From: Lacisediminihabitans changchengi
GTDB lineage: Bacteria; Actinomycetota; Actinomycetes; Actinomycetales; Microbacteriaceae
DNA: 64,000 nt
Assembly: GCF_016634425.1 (NCBI RefSeq)
Contig: NZ_JAEPES010000003.1
Span: 186,001-250,000, forward strand
Direction: 5' to 3'
Shown here: positions 26,739 through 36,062 of the stretch, piece by piece
How positions within the stretch are numbered: position 1 is the stretch's first letter
Layout: every line of letters begins with the position of its first letter
Program-made: the position numbers and the translations under genes
Notes under the pieces: generated by a model
The model's database searches: none
The model's input: only the letters and a program-made list of their open reading frames with translations
What the model was told of the DNA's origin: nothing

Positions 26739-27716
26739 CTACTGCGCGATGCCGAGGATGTCGACGACGTACACCAGCGTTGTGCCGGTGGGAACGGTGA
26801 CCGTCTGGTCGCTGCCGTCGCTGACGGCGAGCTTCGGCGGAACGACCAGGAGTACGCGAGACCCGACCTTCTGGCCGATCAGCCCGGCGCGAAGGCCGGC
26901 GACGACGCCGGCGTTACCGAGGCCGATCACCTTGGCCTGGCCCTCACCGATGGTCCAGCTCGAATCGAAGACCGTCTGGTCTTTCCAACTGATCGCCGTG
27001 TACTTCGCGACGATGAAGCTGTCTTTCTTGGTCTTCGGGCCGGTTCCCTGCCGCAGCAGTTCTTTGGTGTAGGTGGTGGGCTCCTTGCCCGCGGGGAGCT
27101 GAATGCCGGGCTGGCCGGTCTTGGTGGTGACGACCGAGGGCAGGCCGTTCAGCGGGAGGCGGTTGAACCCTGTGGCCTGAGCGGGGAAGCTCTTGGTGAC
27201 ATCGAGCACGAAGACCAGGGAGTCGGACTTGCGGATGCCCTGGTACGGCTTGTCGTCGTGACCGTCTTTGGAGGTGGCGACGATCGCAATGCGGGAGTTG
27301 CCCTGCGCGCACTCGAGACCCTTGGTCACGGCATCGAATGCCGCGCCCTTTGCAATGGTCGAGAAGCCGTCACCCACGGTGTCGTAGTTGCCCTTGGCGA
27401 CGACCTTGCCGGTGCGGCCGTTGAGGATGGTGAGGTCGTAGAACGCGGACTCCCCCGCGGTCATCGGCTTGCCCTTGCCCGAGACGAGCACGGAGGTCTG
27501 CGTCTTCGTGACGTGCAACGGCGTCGGGAAGCTCACCTTCGGCGCCTTCTTCAGAACGCCGCTGGCCTTCACCGATTCGGACGCTGCACCGGACGGCGCT
27601 GCGCTCGGCGTGCAGCCGGCGACGGAACCGTCCTTCACCAACGTGGAGGTTCCCGTGCAGGCGGTCAGGCCCGCGAGAATGGCGAAGGCAGCTAGGAGTG
27701 CCGTTGTCTTGCGCAC
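26739..27716 (-). CDS. FKBP-type peptidyl-prolyl isomerase lipoprotein
   Basis: 325 residues. A lipoprotein signal peptide ends with lipobox LTAC (Cys20), so the protein is anchored on the outer face of the membrane. Two FKBP-like domains follow: a degenerate first one (residues about 60-190, TAGESAFYDLTILNGRTGK) and a second one with KKDSFIVAKYTAISWKDQTVF, GLRAGLIGQKVGSRVLLVVPP and VYVVDILGI, the classical FKBP motifs. It probably folds secreted proteins. It is located 75 bp beyond pafB and 60 bp from trmI. Confidence 0.93.
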   Translation of the reverse strand: MRKTTALLAAFAILAGLTACTGTSTLVKDGSVAGCTPSAAPSGAASESVKASGVLKKAPKVSFPTPLHVTKTQTSVLVSGKGKPMTAGESAFYDLTILNGRTGKVVAKGNYDTVGDGFSTIAKGAAFDAVTKGLECAQGNSRIAIVATSKDGHDDKPYQGIRKSDSLVFVLDVTKSFPAQATGFNRLPLNGLPSVVTTKTGQPGIQLPAGKEPTTYTKELLRQGTGPKTKKDSFIVAKYTAISWKDQTVFDSSWTIGEGQAKVIGLGNAGVVAGLRAGLIGQKVGSRVLLVVPPKLAVSDGSDQTVTVPTGTTLVYVVDILGIAQ

Positions 27717-27776
27717 GAATCCTCATTTCGGTTGTGCAGGGGTGATGCCGATCGATGCAACTAGGTAATTCTAGGG

Positions 27777-28787
27777 TTATGCCGGAGGCTCGTCTTTCGC
27801 GGCGGCCTCGGCGGCAATGGCCTGCTCGGCGGCGTGCTGCGCTGCACGCGCGGTGCGGCGGAGGCGCTTGTCGGTTGCGGTGCGGTCACCGAGCGCGCCC
27901 GGCGTCCAGGCCTCGACATCCTCGTCACTGAAGTCGGTCTTCGATGGTCGGCGCTTCAGCTGCGGCACAACGGTGTCTGGCGCGAGCCGGCGGGCGGTCA
28001 AAAGGAACCCGGTGTGCGCAACCATGCGATGGTCTGGCCGCACGGCGAGCCCCTCGACGTGCCAGCCGCGCACCATGGTCTCGGAGGAATCCGGGTCGGT
28101 GAACAGGCCGGTCGAACGGATGGCCTCGGCAACGCGGGAGAGCTGCGTGACGGTGGCGATGTAACAGAGCAGAACGCCGCCGGGGGTGAGCGCGTCGGCG
28201 ACGACGTCGAGGTTCTCCCACGGGGCGAGCATGTCGAGCACGACACGGTCGACAGTTCCCGGTTCGACCGTGGACGGCAGGGCATCGGCGAGGTCTCCGA
28301 CGGTGACGCTCCAGTTCTCGGGCTCAGCCCCGAGGAAGGTGGTCACGTTGGCCTTGGCCACGGTGGCGAACTCGTCTCGACGTTCAAACGAGGCGAGTCG
28401 GCCGCTCGGACCGATGCCGCGAAGCAGCCAGAGGCTCAATGCGCCCGACCCGACTCCGGCCTCCACCACGGTGGCACCCGGGAAGATGTCGCCCAGGCTC
28501 AGGATCTGCGCCGCATCCTTCGGGTAGACGATCGCCGCGCCCCGCGGCATCGACATGACGAAGTCGCCGAGAAGCGGGCGGAGGGCGAGGTACTCGTCGC
28601 CGTTTGTCGCCGTCACCACGGAGGCATCCTGCAGGCCGATCAGATCGTCGTGCTGGACCATTCCGCGGTGGGTGTGGAAGACCGCGCCCACCTCGAGGGT
28701 GATGGTATTGAGGCGACCCTTGGGGCCGGTGAGCTGCACGCGGTCGCCCGCACGGAATGGACCGCTTTGGCGGCGTTCTGCGGTCAT
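27777..28787 (-). CDS. trmI: tRNA (adenine-58-N1)-methyltransferase
   Basis: 336 residues. The SAM-binding motif is VVEAGVGSGALSLWLLRGIG, quoted in part as VEAGVGSGALSLWL, followed by VDRVVLDMLAPWENL, the conserved D-M-x-x-PW of TrmI. The N-terminal domain has TITLEVGAVFHTHRGMVQHD. It methylates A58 in the T-loop. Its start overlaps the HAD-phosphatase gene upstream by ATGA reading in the opposite sense of stop/start, so it lies at the head of a two-gene unit. Confidence 0.93.
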   Translation of the reverse strand: MTAERRQSGPFRAGDRVQLTGPKGRLNTITLEVGAVFHTHRGMVQHDDLIGLQDASVVTATNGDEYLALRPLLGDFVMSMPRGAAIVYPKDAAQILSLGDIFPGATVVEAGVGSGALSLWLLRGIGPSGRLASFERRDEFATVAKANVTTFLGAEPENWSVTVGDLADALPSTVEPGTVDRVVLDMLAPWENLDVVADALTPGGVLLCYIATVTQLSRVAEAIRSTGLFTDPDSSETMVRGWHVEGLAVRPDHRMVAHTGFLLTARRLAPDTVVPQLKRRPSKTDFSDEDVEAWTPGALGDRTATDKRLRRTARAAQHAAEQAIAAEAAAKDEPPA

Positions 28788-29518
28788 GCCGCACCTGCTT
28801 TCTCGGCGCCGGAATTCTCGGCGTCGGATTTCATTGCGTCAGATTTCGCTGCGCCGTCTCGGGACGACCTGAAGAGGTCTCCGAGGTCGGCGACGGTCTT
28901 ACCGGCGAGGGTCGGCCAGATCGTGTAGCCGAGCCCCTCGGTCAGCGGGGAATGAAGGGGCACGCCAACCGAGACCGCACCCGAGGCAACGGCAGCGGCG
29001 AGGCCGGTGACCGAATCCTCGATGGCGACACAGTCGAGCGCAGAAACCCCGAGCACCCGTGCGGCGTGAAGGTATGGCTCCGGGTGGGGCTTGCTGTGGG
29101 CGACCTCGTCTCCGGCGAGCACGAGATCGAAACCGTCGAAGGGCAGCAGGGAGGCGACATGTCGAGCCATGCGGCTGATCGACATCGTGACCAGAGCAGT
29201 CGGGATGCCGGCCTCACGCACCGAGCGCAGGAGCTCGAGGGCGCCGGGGCGCCATGTCACCGAGCTCTCGATGCGTGACTGCACGCGATCGGTCAGCCAG
29301 TCGATGATCTCCATCTCGGGAAGATCTACTCCGCGCCCCCGGAGAACGGCCGCCGAATGGTCGAGACCGGAGCCGACCAGGGCGAGCCCGTCGTCGTGCG
29401 TCCAGGTTCCACCAAAAGAACTGACAAGCTCCTCCTCGGCGGCGAGCCAGAACGGCTCGGTGTCGACGAGAGTGCCGTCCATGTCCCAGAGCACGGCGGC
29501 GGGCAGCAGATCATTCAC
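28784..29518 (-). CDS. HAD family hydrolase (beta-phosphoglucomutase-like)
   Basis: 244 residues from the GTG at 29518 (VNDLLPAAVLWDMDGTL); an earlier start would collide with the divergent gene. The nucleophile motif is DMDGTLVDTE, with an alpha-helical cap, ALVTMSISRMA as motif II, and HPEPYLHAARVLG followed by CVAIEDSVTG as motifs III-IV. It dephosphorylates a small molecule, as subclass I HADs do; the substrate is unknown. It is co-directional with trmI and overlaps it by 4 bp. Confidence 0.87.
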   Translation of the reverse strand: MNDLLPAAVLWDMDGTLVDTEPFWLAAEEELVSSFGGTWTHDDGLALVGSGLDHSAAVLRGRGVDLPEMEIIDWLTDRVQSRIESSVTWRPGALELLRSVREAGIPTALVTMSISRMARHVASLLPFDGFDLVLAGDEVAHSKPHPEPYLHAARVLGVSALDCVAIEDSVTGLAAAVASGAVSVGVPLHSPLTEGLGYTIWPTLAGKTVADLGDLFRSSRDGAAKSDAMKSDAENSGAEKAGAA

Positions 29519-29599
29519 GGAATCCGAGTTTAGACGGGACGGGGTTCTATCCTTGACGAATGGCAACGGGCCGCCGTCGGCACCGGGCAGGGAGAACAT

Positions 29600-30592
29600 G
29601 TGACTGACTCAGGGATGCGCGGCTCGGGAATGCTGAGCGGCCGACTGCTGGTGGTGGCCTTCGAAGGCTGGAATGATGCCGGAGAGGCGGCAAGCGGTGC
29701 CGTGCGCTCGCTCAAAGAGCAGCTCGACGTCTACCCCATCTCCGAGATCGACGCGGAACGCTACTTCGATTTCCAATTCAATCGACCCATGGTGTCCATC
29801 GATGACGACGGACATAAGCAGCTGACCTGGCCGAACGTGACCGTGTACGGACCCACGGCGCTCAAGGTTCAGCAGGACCGTGCGGCGGCCGAGGCTTTAG
29901 AGGGCCAGGACGAGGGCGACGAGCTCGACGGGATCGGCGACAACTCCTCCAACATCTACCTGCTGCTGGGCACCGAGCCGTCGCGCAACTGGCGCAGCTT
30001 CACCGCCGAACTGATGGAGACGATCACCGAGACCGGTATCACCGGAATCGTGATGCTCGGGGCGATGCTCGCCGACGTGCCACATACCCGACCGATCAGT
30101 GTGTTCGTCGGCAGCGAGAACGCGGATCTCCGGGCCGAGTTGAGTGTGGAGCGGTCGACCTACGAGGGTCCGGTCGGCATCCTCAGCGTGCTGGGCGACG
30201 CTGCCGAGAAGGCGGGGATTCCTACGGTCTCGATCTGGGCATCCGTTCCCCACTACGTTCACAACGCGCCATCGCCCAAAGCGACGCTCGCGATCATCGA
30301 CAAGCTCGAGGAGATCATCGACGTGGTCATCCCCCGCGGCGATCTCGTGGAGGAGTCGGCAGCCTGGGAGAGCGGCATCGACGCACTCGCCGCCGACGAC
30401 GACGACATGGCGAGCTACATCTCGCAGCTCGAGCAAGCGCGCGACACGGTGGATTCCCCCGAGGCGAGCGGCGAGGCGATCGCTCAGGAGTTCGAGCGCT
30501 ACCTGCGCCGGAGAGACGGCAAGGCCGGCGGCAAAGACCAGGGTGGCCCGACGGGTCCTCCCGGTTCGGATGACTGGCGGCCGAAGGAGTAG
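29600..30592 (+). CDS. PAC2 family protein (proteasome-assembly-chaperone-like)
   Basis: 330 residues from the GTG at 29600, preceded by AGGGAGAAC. PAC2 features are LLVVAFEGWNDAGEAASGAV at the N-terminus, IYLLLGTEPSRNWRSFTAEL and VMLGAMLADVPHTRP, followed by PTVSIWASVPHYVHNAPSPK. The C-terminus is charged and disordered. PAC2 proteins are widespread in Actinobacteria next to mshC; their role is not settled. The gene is followed by a cluster of repeats. Confidence 0.88.
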   Translation: MTDSGMRGSGMLSGRLLVVAFEGWNDAGEAASGAVRSLKEQLDVYPISEIDAERYFDFQFNRPMVSIDDDGHKQLTWPNVTVYGPTALKVQQDRAAAEALEGQDEGDELDGIGDNSSNIYLLLGTEPSRNWRSFTAELMETITETGITGIVMLGAMLADVPHTRPISVFVGSENADLRAELSVERSTYEGPVGILSVLGDAAEKAGIPTVSIWASVPHYVHNAPSPKATLAIIDKLEEIIDVVIPRGDLVEESAAWESGIDALAADDDDMASYISQLEQARDTVDSPEASGEAIAQEFERYLRRRDGKAGGKDQGGPTGPPGSDDWRPKE

Positions 30593-30606
30593 GTCGCTGC
30601 ACCGTT

Positions 30607-30760
30607 GGTTGAGTAGCGCCCGAGAGACGAGGACGCGTGTTGAAACCTGGCGCGGGGTTTCGATACGCGAACGCCGTGGACGGCGTGCGCTACTCAACCA
30701 GCGGAGCGCAGTGTGGGGTTTCGATACGCGAACGCCGTAGACGGCGTGCGCTACTCAACC
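30607..30760. repeat. Three copies of a REP-like palindromic repeat
   Basis: Two near-identical 46-bp copies lie at 30654-30699 and 30715-30760 (one difference). Each runs from GGGGTTTCGATACGCGAACG to GCGCTACTCAACC, with an internal ACGCCGT-GGACGGCGT-type hairpin. A third, diverged copy in opposite orientation (GGTTGAGTAGCG to TGAAACC) is at 30607-30647. They fill the gap between the convergent PAC2 and mshC genes; the mshC stop codon lies in the last copy. This is the arrangement of a REP-type repeat acting as a terminator. Confidence 0.85.
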
Positions 30761-31981
30761 GGCGAGGGCGATGCCGAGGAGGGCGTCGATGGCGGCGACC
30801 AGGTCGGTGGAGGCGGGCAGTGCTGCATCGATGCGGGCATCGATGAGCTTCAGCGCGGCGGGGGTGTCGAGATCGAAGCTGAGCACAGTGCGAAGCTCGG
30901 CCACTCCCCCGTCGCCGGCAACAGCTTCCGCTGCCCACCTGGTCCACGCGGCGAGGCGTGCCGTGGCGATCTCGAGATGCTCGGTGGTCCACTCCCAGTC
31001 GGAGCGGTAGTGCTCGGAGAGCAGAGCCAGACGGAGCGCACGCGGGTCGGTGCCGGCGCGGACCAACTCCGAGACCAGCACGAGGTTGCCGAGCGACTTG
31101 CTCATCTTCTCGCCCTGGTACGCGACCATGCCGGCGTGGGCATATACCTCGGCCAGCGGTTCACCGGTGAGGGCCGCCGCGTGGCCGGCGCTGAATTCGT
31201 GATGGGGGAAGATGAGATCCGACCCGCCGCCGTTGACGGTGACCGGCGACGGCAGGTGGTTCAACGCGATGACCGCGCACTCGATGTGCCAGCCCGGGCG
31301 TCCGGCGCCGAGCACGGTCTCCCACGACGGCTCGCCTGCGCGGGCCGAACGCCAGAGCAGCGGATCGAGCGGATGCCGCTTGCCCGGCCGTGCGGGATCG
31401 CCGCCGCGCTCGGCGCTGAGCTCCAACATGTTGGCCCGGTCGAGGCGACTCTCCTGCCCGAGGAACCAGGGCGATGAGTCGGCGGCGCTGTCGAAATACA
31501 GGTCTTGGGCGGCATCCTCGCTGTCGACGGGGTACGCCACCCCGCTGACGAGCAGATCGTGCACGCCCGCGGCGATCTCGTCGATCACTTCGGTAACCGC
31601 GATGTAGCGCTCGGGCGGCAGGATGCGCAGGCTCTCCATGTCGCCACGGAACACGTCGATCTGCCCGGCGGCGAGGGTGCGCCAGTCCACGCCATCACGT
31701 GCGGCGCGTTCGAGCAGCGGATCGTCGACATCCGTCGAGTTCTGCACGTAGTGCACCTCGAGGCCGGCGTCGAGCCAGAGCCGCTGCAGCGTGTCGAAGG
31801 CCAGGTAGGTGGCCGCGTGACCCAGGTGGGTGGCGTCGTACGGGGTGATGCCGCAGACGTAGAGGCTTGCCGGTCCGTCGCCTCCGACCGACTGCAGTTC
31901 GTCGGTCGAGGAGTCATAGACGGTCGGGATGGGTCCGGTGCCGGGCACCGTCGGGACGTCGGGTCTGTGCCAGGACTTCAC
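30755..31981 (-). CDS. mshC: L-cysteine:1D-myo-inositol 2-amino-2-deoxy-alpha-D-glucopyranoside ligase
   Basis: The ATP-dependent ligase that joins cysteine to GlcN-Ins in mycothiol biosynthesis. From the GTG at 31981 it has 408 residues, the family length. Class I tRNA-synthetase-like motifs are present: LYVCGITPYDATHLGHA, with the HIGH-like THLGH and the zinc Cys, and EKMSKSLGNL as KMSKS. The Cys/His positions around WHIECAVIA distinguish it from CysS-like proteins, as do its C-terminal length and inositol-type start. It marks the genome as mycothiol-producing. Confidence 0.94.
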   Translation of the reverse strand: MKSWHRPDVPTVPGTGPIPTVYDSSTDELQSVGGDGPASLYVCGITPYDATHLGHAATYLAFDTLQRLWLDAGLEVHYVQNSTDVDDPLLERAARDGVDWRTLAAGQIDVFRGDMESLRILPPERYIAVTEVIDEIAAGVHDLLVSGVAYPVDSEDAAQDLYFDSAADSSPWFLGQESRLDRANMLELSAERGGDPARPGKRHPLDPLLWRSARAGEPSWETVLGAGRPGWHIECAVIALNHLPSPVTVNGGGSDLIFPHHEFSAGHAAALTGEPLAEVYAHAGMVAYQGEKMSKSLGNLVLVSELVRAGTDPRALRLALLSEHYRSDWEWTTEHLEIATARLAAWTRWAAEAVAGDGGVAELRTVLSFDLDTPAALKLIDARIDAALPASTDLVAAIDALLGIALAG

Positions 31982-32039
31982 GCTGTGATCACCGGAAGAG
32001 TCTACGGGCGACAGTGTCGCCGCCCGCAACGGTGTGCGG

Positions 32040-32225
32040 TCAACCGAGCATCACGTCCCATTCGAAATCGGTGGCGTCGTCTTCTGCCTGCCGGGCCTCG
32101 GCGCTCGAATATGACCTTGCCGACGTCGTCAGCGCCTGAATAATCACCGATATCGGCGCGTCGGTCATGGACATCCCCGCGAGCGAGCCATCGGGCAAGC
32201 CGGTCTGCTCTTCATCGATCGACAT
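32040..32225 (-). CDS. Hypothetical small acidic protein
   Basis: 61 residues from ATG at 32225, preceded by GAGGGG at a fair spacing; an in-frame start 11 codons earlier is possible. The protein is acidic (MSIDEEQTGLPDGSLAG ... RQAEDDATDFEWDVMLG), with no recognised domain and no membrane segment. It is not a shadow of another gene. Located between mshC and the GAF-ANTAR genes on the same strand. Confidence 0.5.
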   Translation of the reverse strand: MSIDEEQTGLPDGSLAGMSMTDAPISVIIQALTTSARSYSSAEARQAEDDATDFEWDVMLG

Positions 32226-32332
32226 TCCGGAACCCCTCGGGAGAAATACTTGGATCACCGGGGTCTGGGGCGCTGCAGTGAACGCTACTCGCGTTATGCA
32301 CCGCGCGGAACGAAATGTTTCGACACAGGTCG

Positions 32333-33046
32333 TCAGAGAGCCAATGACCGATCCACCACGTCGGCGGCCACATCACGGAGGTTCCGTCCGGTGTTCCGTG
32401 CATGGGCACGCAGCAACGTGAACGCTAAGTCCATGTCCACGGCGCGCAGCTGAGCGATCACGCCCTTGGCCTGTTCGATGACGACACGACTCTCAAGCGC
32501 GTTCTGCAACTGCTCGCGGGCCACTTCGCTCTCGCGGATGGCTCGCTCCTGAAGGATGCCGATGGTCGCGACATCGGCGAGCCCCTGTGCTGCGGCAGCG
32601 TCCACCGCGGTGAGGCTTCCCGTAGCGGCCCGGAACAGGTTCACCGTTCCGATGATGGAGCCGCGGAGCCTCATCGGTACGCAATGGATCGATCTGAATC
32701 CCTGGGCAAGCGCCTCTTCGGCGAATTCGGGCCAGCGCGCCGCCTCCGCGGCGATGTCACTCACCACGACCACCTCACCGCAGACGAATGCCTCCAGACA
32801 CGGACCGTTGCCGGAGCTGAGCTGCATCATCTCGACCAGCCGGCTCCGCTCGCTGGTAGCGGCGACGAGCGCGAGCTCTCCTTTGTCGTCGGCCAGCATC
32901 AGGCCCGCGGCCGAGGCATCCAGGAGTTGCGCGCTGGATTCGATCAACGTCTGCAACAGGTCGACGACGTCATACCCGGCCACCAGGGTGTCGGCAAGCC
33001 TGACGAAGGCGCCGACCAAGCGCTCTTCGCGCGATTCGGTCACCAT
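32333..33046 (-). CDS. GAF and ANTAR domain regulator (first copy)
   Basis: 237 residues. A GAF domain spans about 20-165 (DVVDLLQTLIESSAQLLDAS, GNGPCLEAFVCGEVVVVSDI) and a C-terminal ANTAR domain about 178-237 (RVVIEQAKGVIAQL, then AFTLLRAHARNTGRNLRDVA). ANTAR proteins bind dual-hairpin RNA targets and antiterminate transcription; the GAF domain is the input. It lies 9 bp downstream of a related gene on the same strand, so the pair is a tandem duplication and probably one operon. The target RNA is not obvious in the window. Confidence 0.9.
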   Translation of the reverse strand: MVTESREERLVGAFVRLADTLVAGYDVVDLLQTLIESSAQLLDASAAGLMLADDKGELALVAATSERSRLVEMMQLSSGNGPCLEAFVCGEVVVVSDIAAEAARWPEFAEEALAQGFRSIHCVPMRLRGSIIGTVNLFRAATGSLTAVDAAAAQGLADVATIGILQERAIRESEVAREQLQNALESRVVIEQAKGVIAQLRAVDMDLAFTLLRAHARNTGRNLRDVAADVVDRSLAL

Positions 33047-33055
33047 TGGCTCAGT

Positions 33056-33778
33056 CTATGCATCTGCATCACCGTCTCGTCCACGGGTTTCGGGGGCATC
33101 GGTGGAGAACACCAGCCGTCGCTCGACCACATCATTTGCAATCTCTCTTACTGTCTTGGCGGAGCTGAAGGCGTGGGCGCGCAGCAGCAGCATCGCGTCG
33201 TCGGCGGCGATGTCGAGCTGCACCAGCACCATTCCCGTCGCCTGGTGAACCTCGTGGCGGGAGTAGCGGGATCCGCTCTCGCTGTCGTCGTGACTGTCGT
33301 TGAGCAGACGGCGCAGCACCTGCCACGAAGCGAGTTCGGCGAGCACCGACACCCGAGTGATCTGGTTATCGCTGAGCTGCTGTGCTGTTGATGAATACAG
33401 ATCAACGGCCCCGATGTCCACACCCCCGACAGAAAGCGGGAACGCGAAGATTGACGCGATCGGCTCCCGACTGACCGCCTCGGCGAACGCCGGCCACGGG
33501 GTGTCGGCTTCGGACCGGAGATCCGGATGCAGAACCGGAGCGCGGTTCGCCATCGATTCCCAACACGGCCCCTGGCCGAGGTCGAATTGCATCTCGTCGA
33601 GACGAGAGGAGAGGTCATCCGTCGAGCAGATGGTGGACGGGCCCACCCGACTAGCCAGTACCGCCAGGGCGACTCCGGTGGTGGGAACAACGGAGAGGAA
33701 CGGTCTGCAGAGGTCGGCCGTGCTGTCGCGCGAGTGCAGCAGTTCGCGCCGTGCAGTGTCGAAGGCGTCGTCGCTCAT
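33056..33778 (-). CDS. GAF and ANTAR domain regulator (second copy)
   Basis: 240 residues, with a GAF-like domain (PFLSVVPTTGVALAVLASRV, GQGPCWESMANRAPVLHPDL) and an ANTAR tail (HEVHQATGMVLVQL, then AMLLLRAHAFSSAKTVREIA). It is clearly related to the gene downstream, but only weakly in the GAF part, which suggests different signals. No conserved phospho-Asp is present, so control is by ligand rather than phosphorylation. Confidence 0.9.
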   Translation of the reverse strand: MSDDAFDTARRELLHSRDSTADLCRPFLSVVPTTGVALAVLASRVGPSTICSTDDLSSRLDEMQFDLGQGPCWESMANRAPVLHPDLRSEADTPWPAFAEAVSREPIASIFAFPLSVGGVDIGAVDLYSSTAQQLSDNQITRVSVLAELASWQVLRRLLNDSHDDSESGSRYSRHEVHQATGMVLVQLDIAADDAMLLLRAHAFSSAKTVREIANDVVERRLVFSTDAPETRGRDGDADA

Positions 33779-33855
33779 CGGACTTCCGTGATCGGTGCTG
33801 CGCGGCGGCGCTGCGAAGTCGCGGACCCGTTTCGCTGAGCCTACCCGTGCACGCC

Positions 33856-34689
33856 TCAGTTGGCGGCGATGACTCCGCTGGCGAGCAGCGCGATGAGGGC
33901 GATGCCGAGCAGGATGCGGTAGATCACGAAGGGAAGGAACGAGCGCTTCGAGATGTAGTTCATGAAGAACGCGATCACGACGAGGCCAACGACGAACGCA
34001 ACGACGGTCGCGACGGCGATCTCGGCACCGGTGAAGTACTCGGTGGTCGGCGACTTGACCGTCTTGTACAGCTCGTACAGCCCACTGCCGAACACCGCGG
34101 GAATGGCGAGGAGAAATGAGTAGCGGGCGGCGGCGGCGCGCTCGTAGCCAAGGAACAACCCGGCGGTGATGGTGCCGCCCGAGCGGGAGACGCCGGGGAT
34201 GAGGGCGAACGACTGAGCAACCCCGAATACCGCGGCGTGCGGGATGGTCAGGTCTTTGAGGCGACGCTTCTTCGCCCCGACATAGTCGGCGATGCCGAGC
34301 AGAATGCCGAAGACGATGAGGGTGACGGCGATGATCCAGAGCGAGCGGAACGTGGTCTCGATGGTCTTCTGGAAGAGGAGCCCCAGGATGACGATCGGGA
34401 TCGACCCGAAGATGATGAACCAGCCCATCTTCGCGCTCGGGTCATTCCGCGGGATGCGCCCGAACAGCGCCAGGAACCAGCGCGAGATGATCTTCCAGAT
34501 ATCAGCCGCGAAGTAGACGACGACAGCCGCCTCGGTGCCGAGCTGGATGATCGCGGTGAATGCCGCCCCCGGGTCGGCACCGAGTCCCAACAACTCCCCC
34601 ACGATTCGCACGTGAGCGCTGGAGGAGATCGGCAGGAACTCGGTCAGCCCCTGAACGATCCCGAGGATGATGGCGTTGATGAAGCCCAC
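33856..34689 (-). CDS. uppP: Undecaprenyl-diphosphate phosphatase
   Basis: An integral membrane phosphatase that recycles undecaprenyl pyrophosphate for cell-wall synthesis and gives bacitracin tolerance. 277 residues, about eight helices. The two family motifs are [16 protein letters not shown] near the N-terminus and [16 protein letters not shown] in the middle. Start GTG at 34689. It overlaps nothing, and the M20 peptidase is 13 bp upstream on the same strand. Confidence 0.95.
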   Translation of the reverse strand: MGFINAIILGIVQGLTEFLPISSSAHVRIVGELLGLGADPGAAFTAIIQLGTEAAVVVYFAADIWKIISRWFLALFGRIPRNDPSAKMGWFIIFGSIPIVILGLLFQKTIETTFRSLWIIAVTLIVFGILLGIADYVGAKKRRLKDLTIPHAAVFGVAQSFALIPGVSRSGGTITAGLFLGYERAAAARYSFLLAIPAVFGSGLYELYKTVKSPTTEYFTGAEIAVATVVAFVVGLVVIAFFMNYISKRSFLPFVIYRILLGIALIALLASGVIAAN

Positions 34690-34702
34690 GAGAACCTACC
34701 TG

Positions 34703-36016
34703 TCAGTAATTCAGCAGCAGGTCCGTCAGAACGTGCCTGCCAAACACTAACGCGTCGAGCGGCACTCGCTCGTCAACGCCATGGAACATCGCCGGAAAGT
34801 CGAGGTCGGCGGGCAGCTTGAGCGGGGCGAACCCGTAGCCTTTGATGCCCAGGGTCGACAGTGCCTTATTGTCGGTGCCGCCCGACAGCAGGTACGGCAG
34901 CACGGGAGCGCCCGGGTCGTGGGCCTGCAGCGTCGACGTCATGGCGTCGACGAGCTCCCCCGAGAAGGCGGTTTCGAGCCCGATGTCGCGGTGCAGCACG
35001 ACGATCTCGATGTCGGGGCCGACCAGTTCTTGCACCTGCGCGAGCACGGCATCCTCTTCACCAGGCAGGGTGCGAATGTCGATCAGCGCCTCTGCGGTGT
35101 CGGGGATCACGTTGTGCTTGTAGCCGGCGGTCAGCACGGTCGGGTTGGTGGTGGTACGCAGCGAAGCCTGGATGAATCGACTGGTCGATCCGGTGGCGAG
35201 GGCCACCTCATCCGGTCCGACCGTCTGAGGGTCGATGTTCAGGATGCCGGCGAGCTCGGTGATCAGCTCGGTCGTCGTCTCGGTGAGGCGGATCGGCCAC
35301 TCTTGGGTGCCGATGGTCGCGACCGCGGCGGCGAGTTTGGTGACCGCGTTGTCGCGCATCATCTGCGAACCGTGGGCGGCCGTGCCGCGGGCGACCAGCT
35401 TGATCCAGATGAGCGCCTTCTCGCCGGTCTGCAGCAGGTACGCCCGCTTGCCGTTGAGGGTCACCGAGTATCCGCCCACTTCGCTGATCGCCTCGGTCGC
35501 GCCGGCGAAGAGCTCCGGACGTTCGCGCACCAGGTAGTGCGAGCCGTAGACGCCGCCGTTCTCCTCGTCGGCGAAGAACGCCACCACCAAATCCCGGGCG
35601 GGTTGGCGGCCGGAGCTCAGGATGTCGTCGAGCGCCGTGAGCATCATGGCGTCCATGTTCTTCATGTCGACGGCACCGCGGCCCCAGAGCAGCCCGTCTT
35701 TGATGACGCCGCCGAAGGGGTCGACGCTCCAGTTATCCGGCTGGGCGGGCACGACGTCGGTGTGGCCGTGCACGACCAGGGCAGGTTTGCTGCGGTCGGC
35801 ACCCTCCACGCGTGCCACGACGCTCACCCGGCCGGGCTCGGATTCGAACAGCTCCGGCTGGAGCCCGATGCGCGTCAGGTGCGAGGCGACGTACTCGGCC
35901 GCATCCGTCTCCCCGTTGGATTTGCCGCCGCCGTAGTTGGTGGTGTCGAAGCGGATCAGGTCGCGGGCGATGCGCGCGGTGGCGTCGAGTTCGTCGTACT
36001 GGGTGGCGTCAGACAT
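34703..36016 (-). CDS. M20/M25/M40 family metallopeptidase
   Basis: 437 residues. Metal and catalytic residues are visible in VVHGHTDVVPAQ (His, Asp), WGRGAVDMKNMDAM (Asp), FADEENGG (catalytic Glu-Glu) and DIRTLPGEED. A dimerisation domain interrupts the catalytic one. The ending GGTDNKALSTLGIKGYGFAPL, with the His of FHGVDERVP, fits ArgE/DapE-like di- or carboxypeptidases. Cytoplasmic; exact substrate not predictable. Confidence 0.9.
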   Translation of the reverse strand: MSDATQYDELDATARIARDLIRFDTTNYGGGKSNGETDAAEYVASHLTRIGLQPELFESEPGRVSVVARVEGADRSKPALVVHGHTDVVPAQPDNWSVDPFGGVIKDGLLWGRGAVDMKNMDAMMLTALDDILSSGRQPARDLVVAFFADEENGGVYGSHYLVRERPELFAGATEAISEVGGYSVTLNGKRAYLLQTGEKALIWIKLVARGTAAHGSQMMRDNAVTKLAAAVATIGTQEWPIRLTETTTELITELAGILNIDPQTVGPDEVALATGSTSRFIQASLRTTTNPTVLTAGYKHNVIPDTAEALIDIRTLPGEEDAVLAQVQELVGPDIEIVVLHRDIGLETAFSGELVDAMTSTLQAHDPGAPVLPYLLSGGTDNKALSTLGIKGYGFAPLKLPADLDFPAMFHGVDERVPLDALVFGRHVLTDLLLNY

Positions 36017-36062
36017 GCTTCAACGCTATCCGGTACGCCCCGGTGTGCTGGGCCACGCAGAC

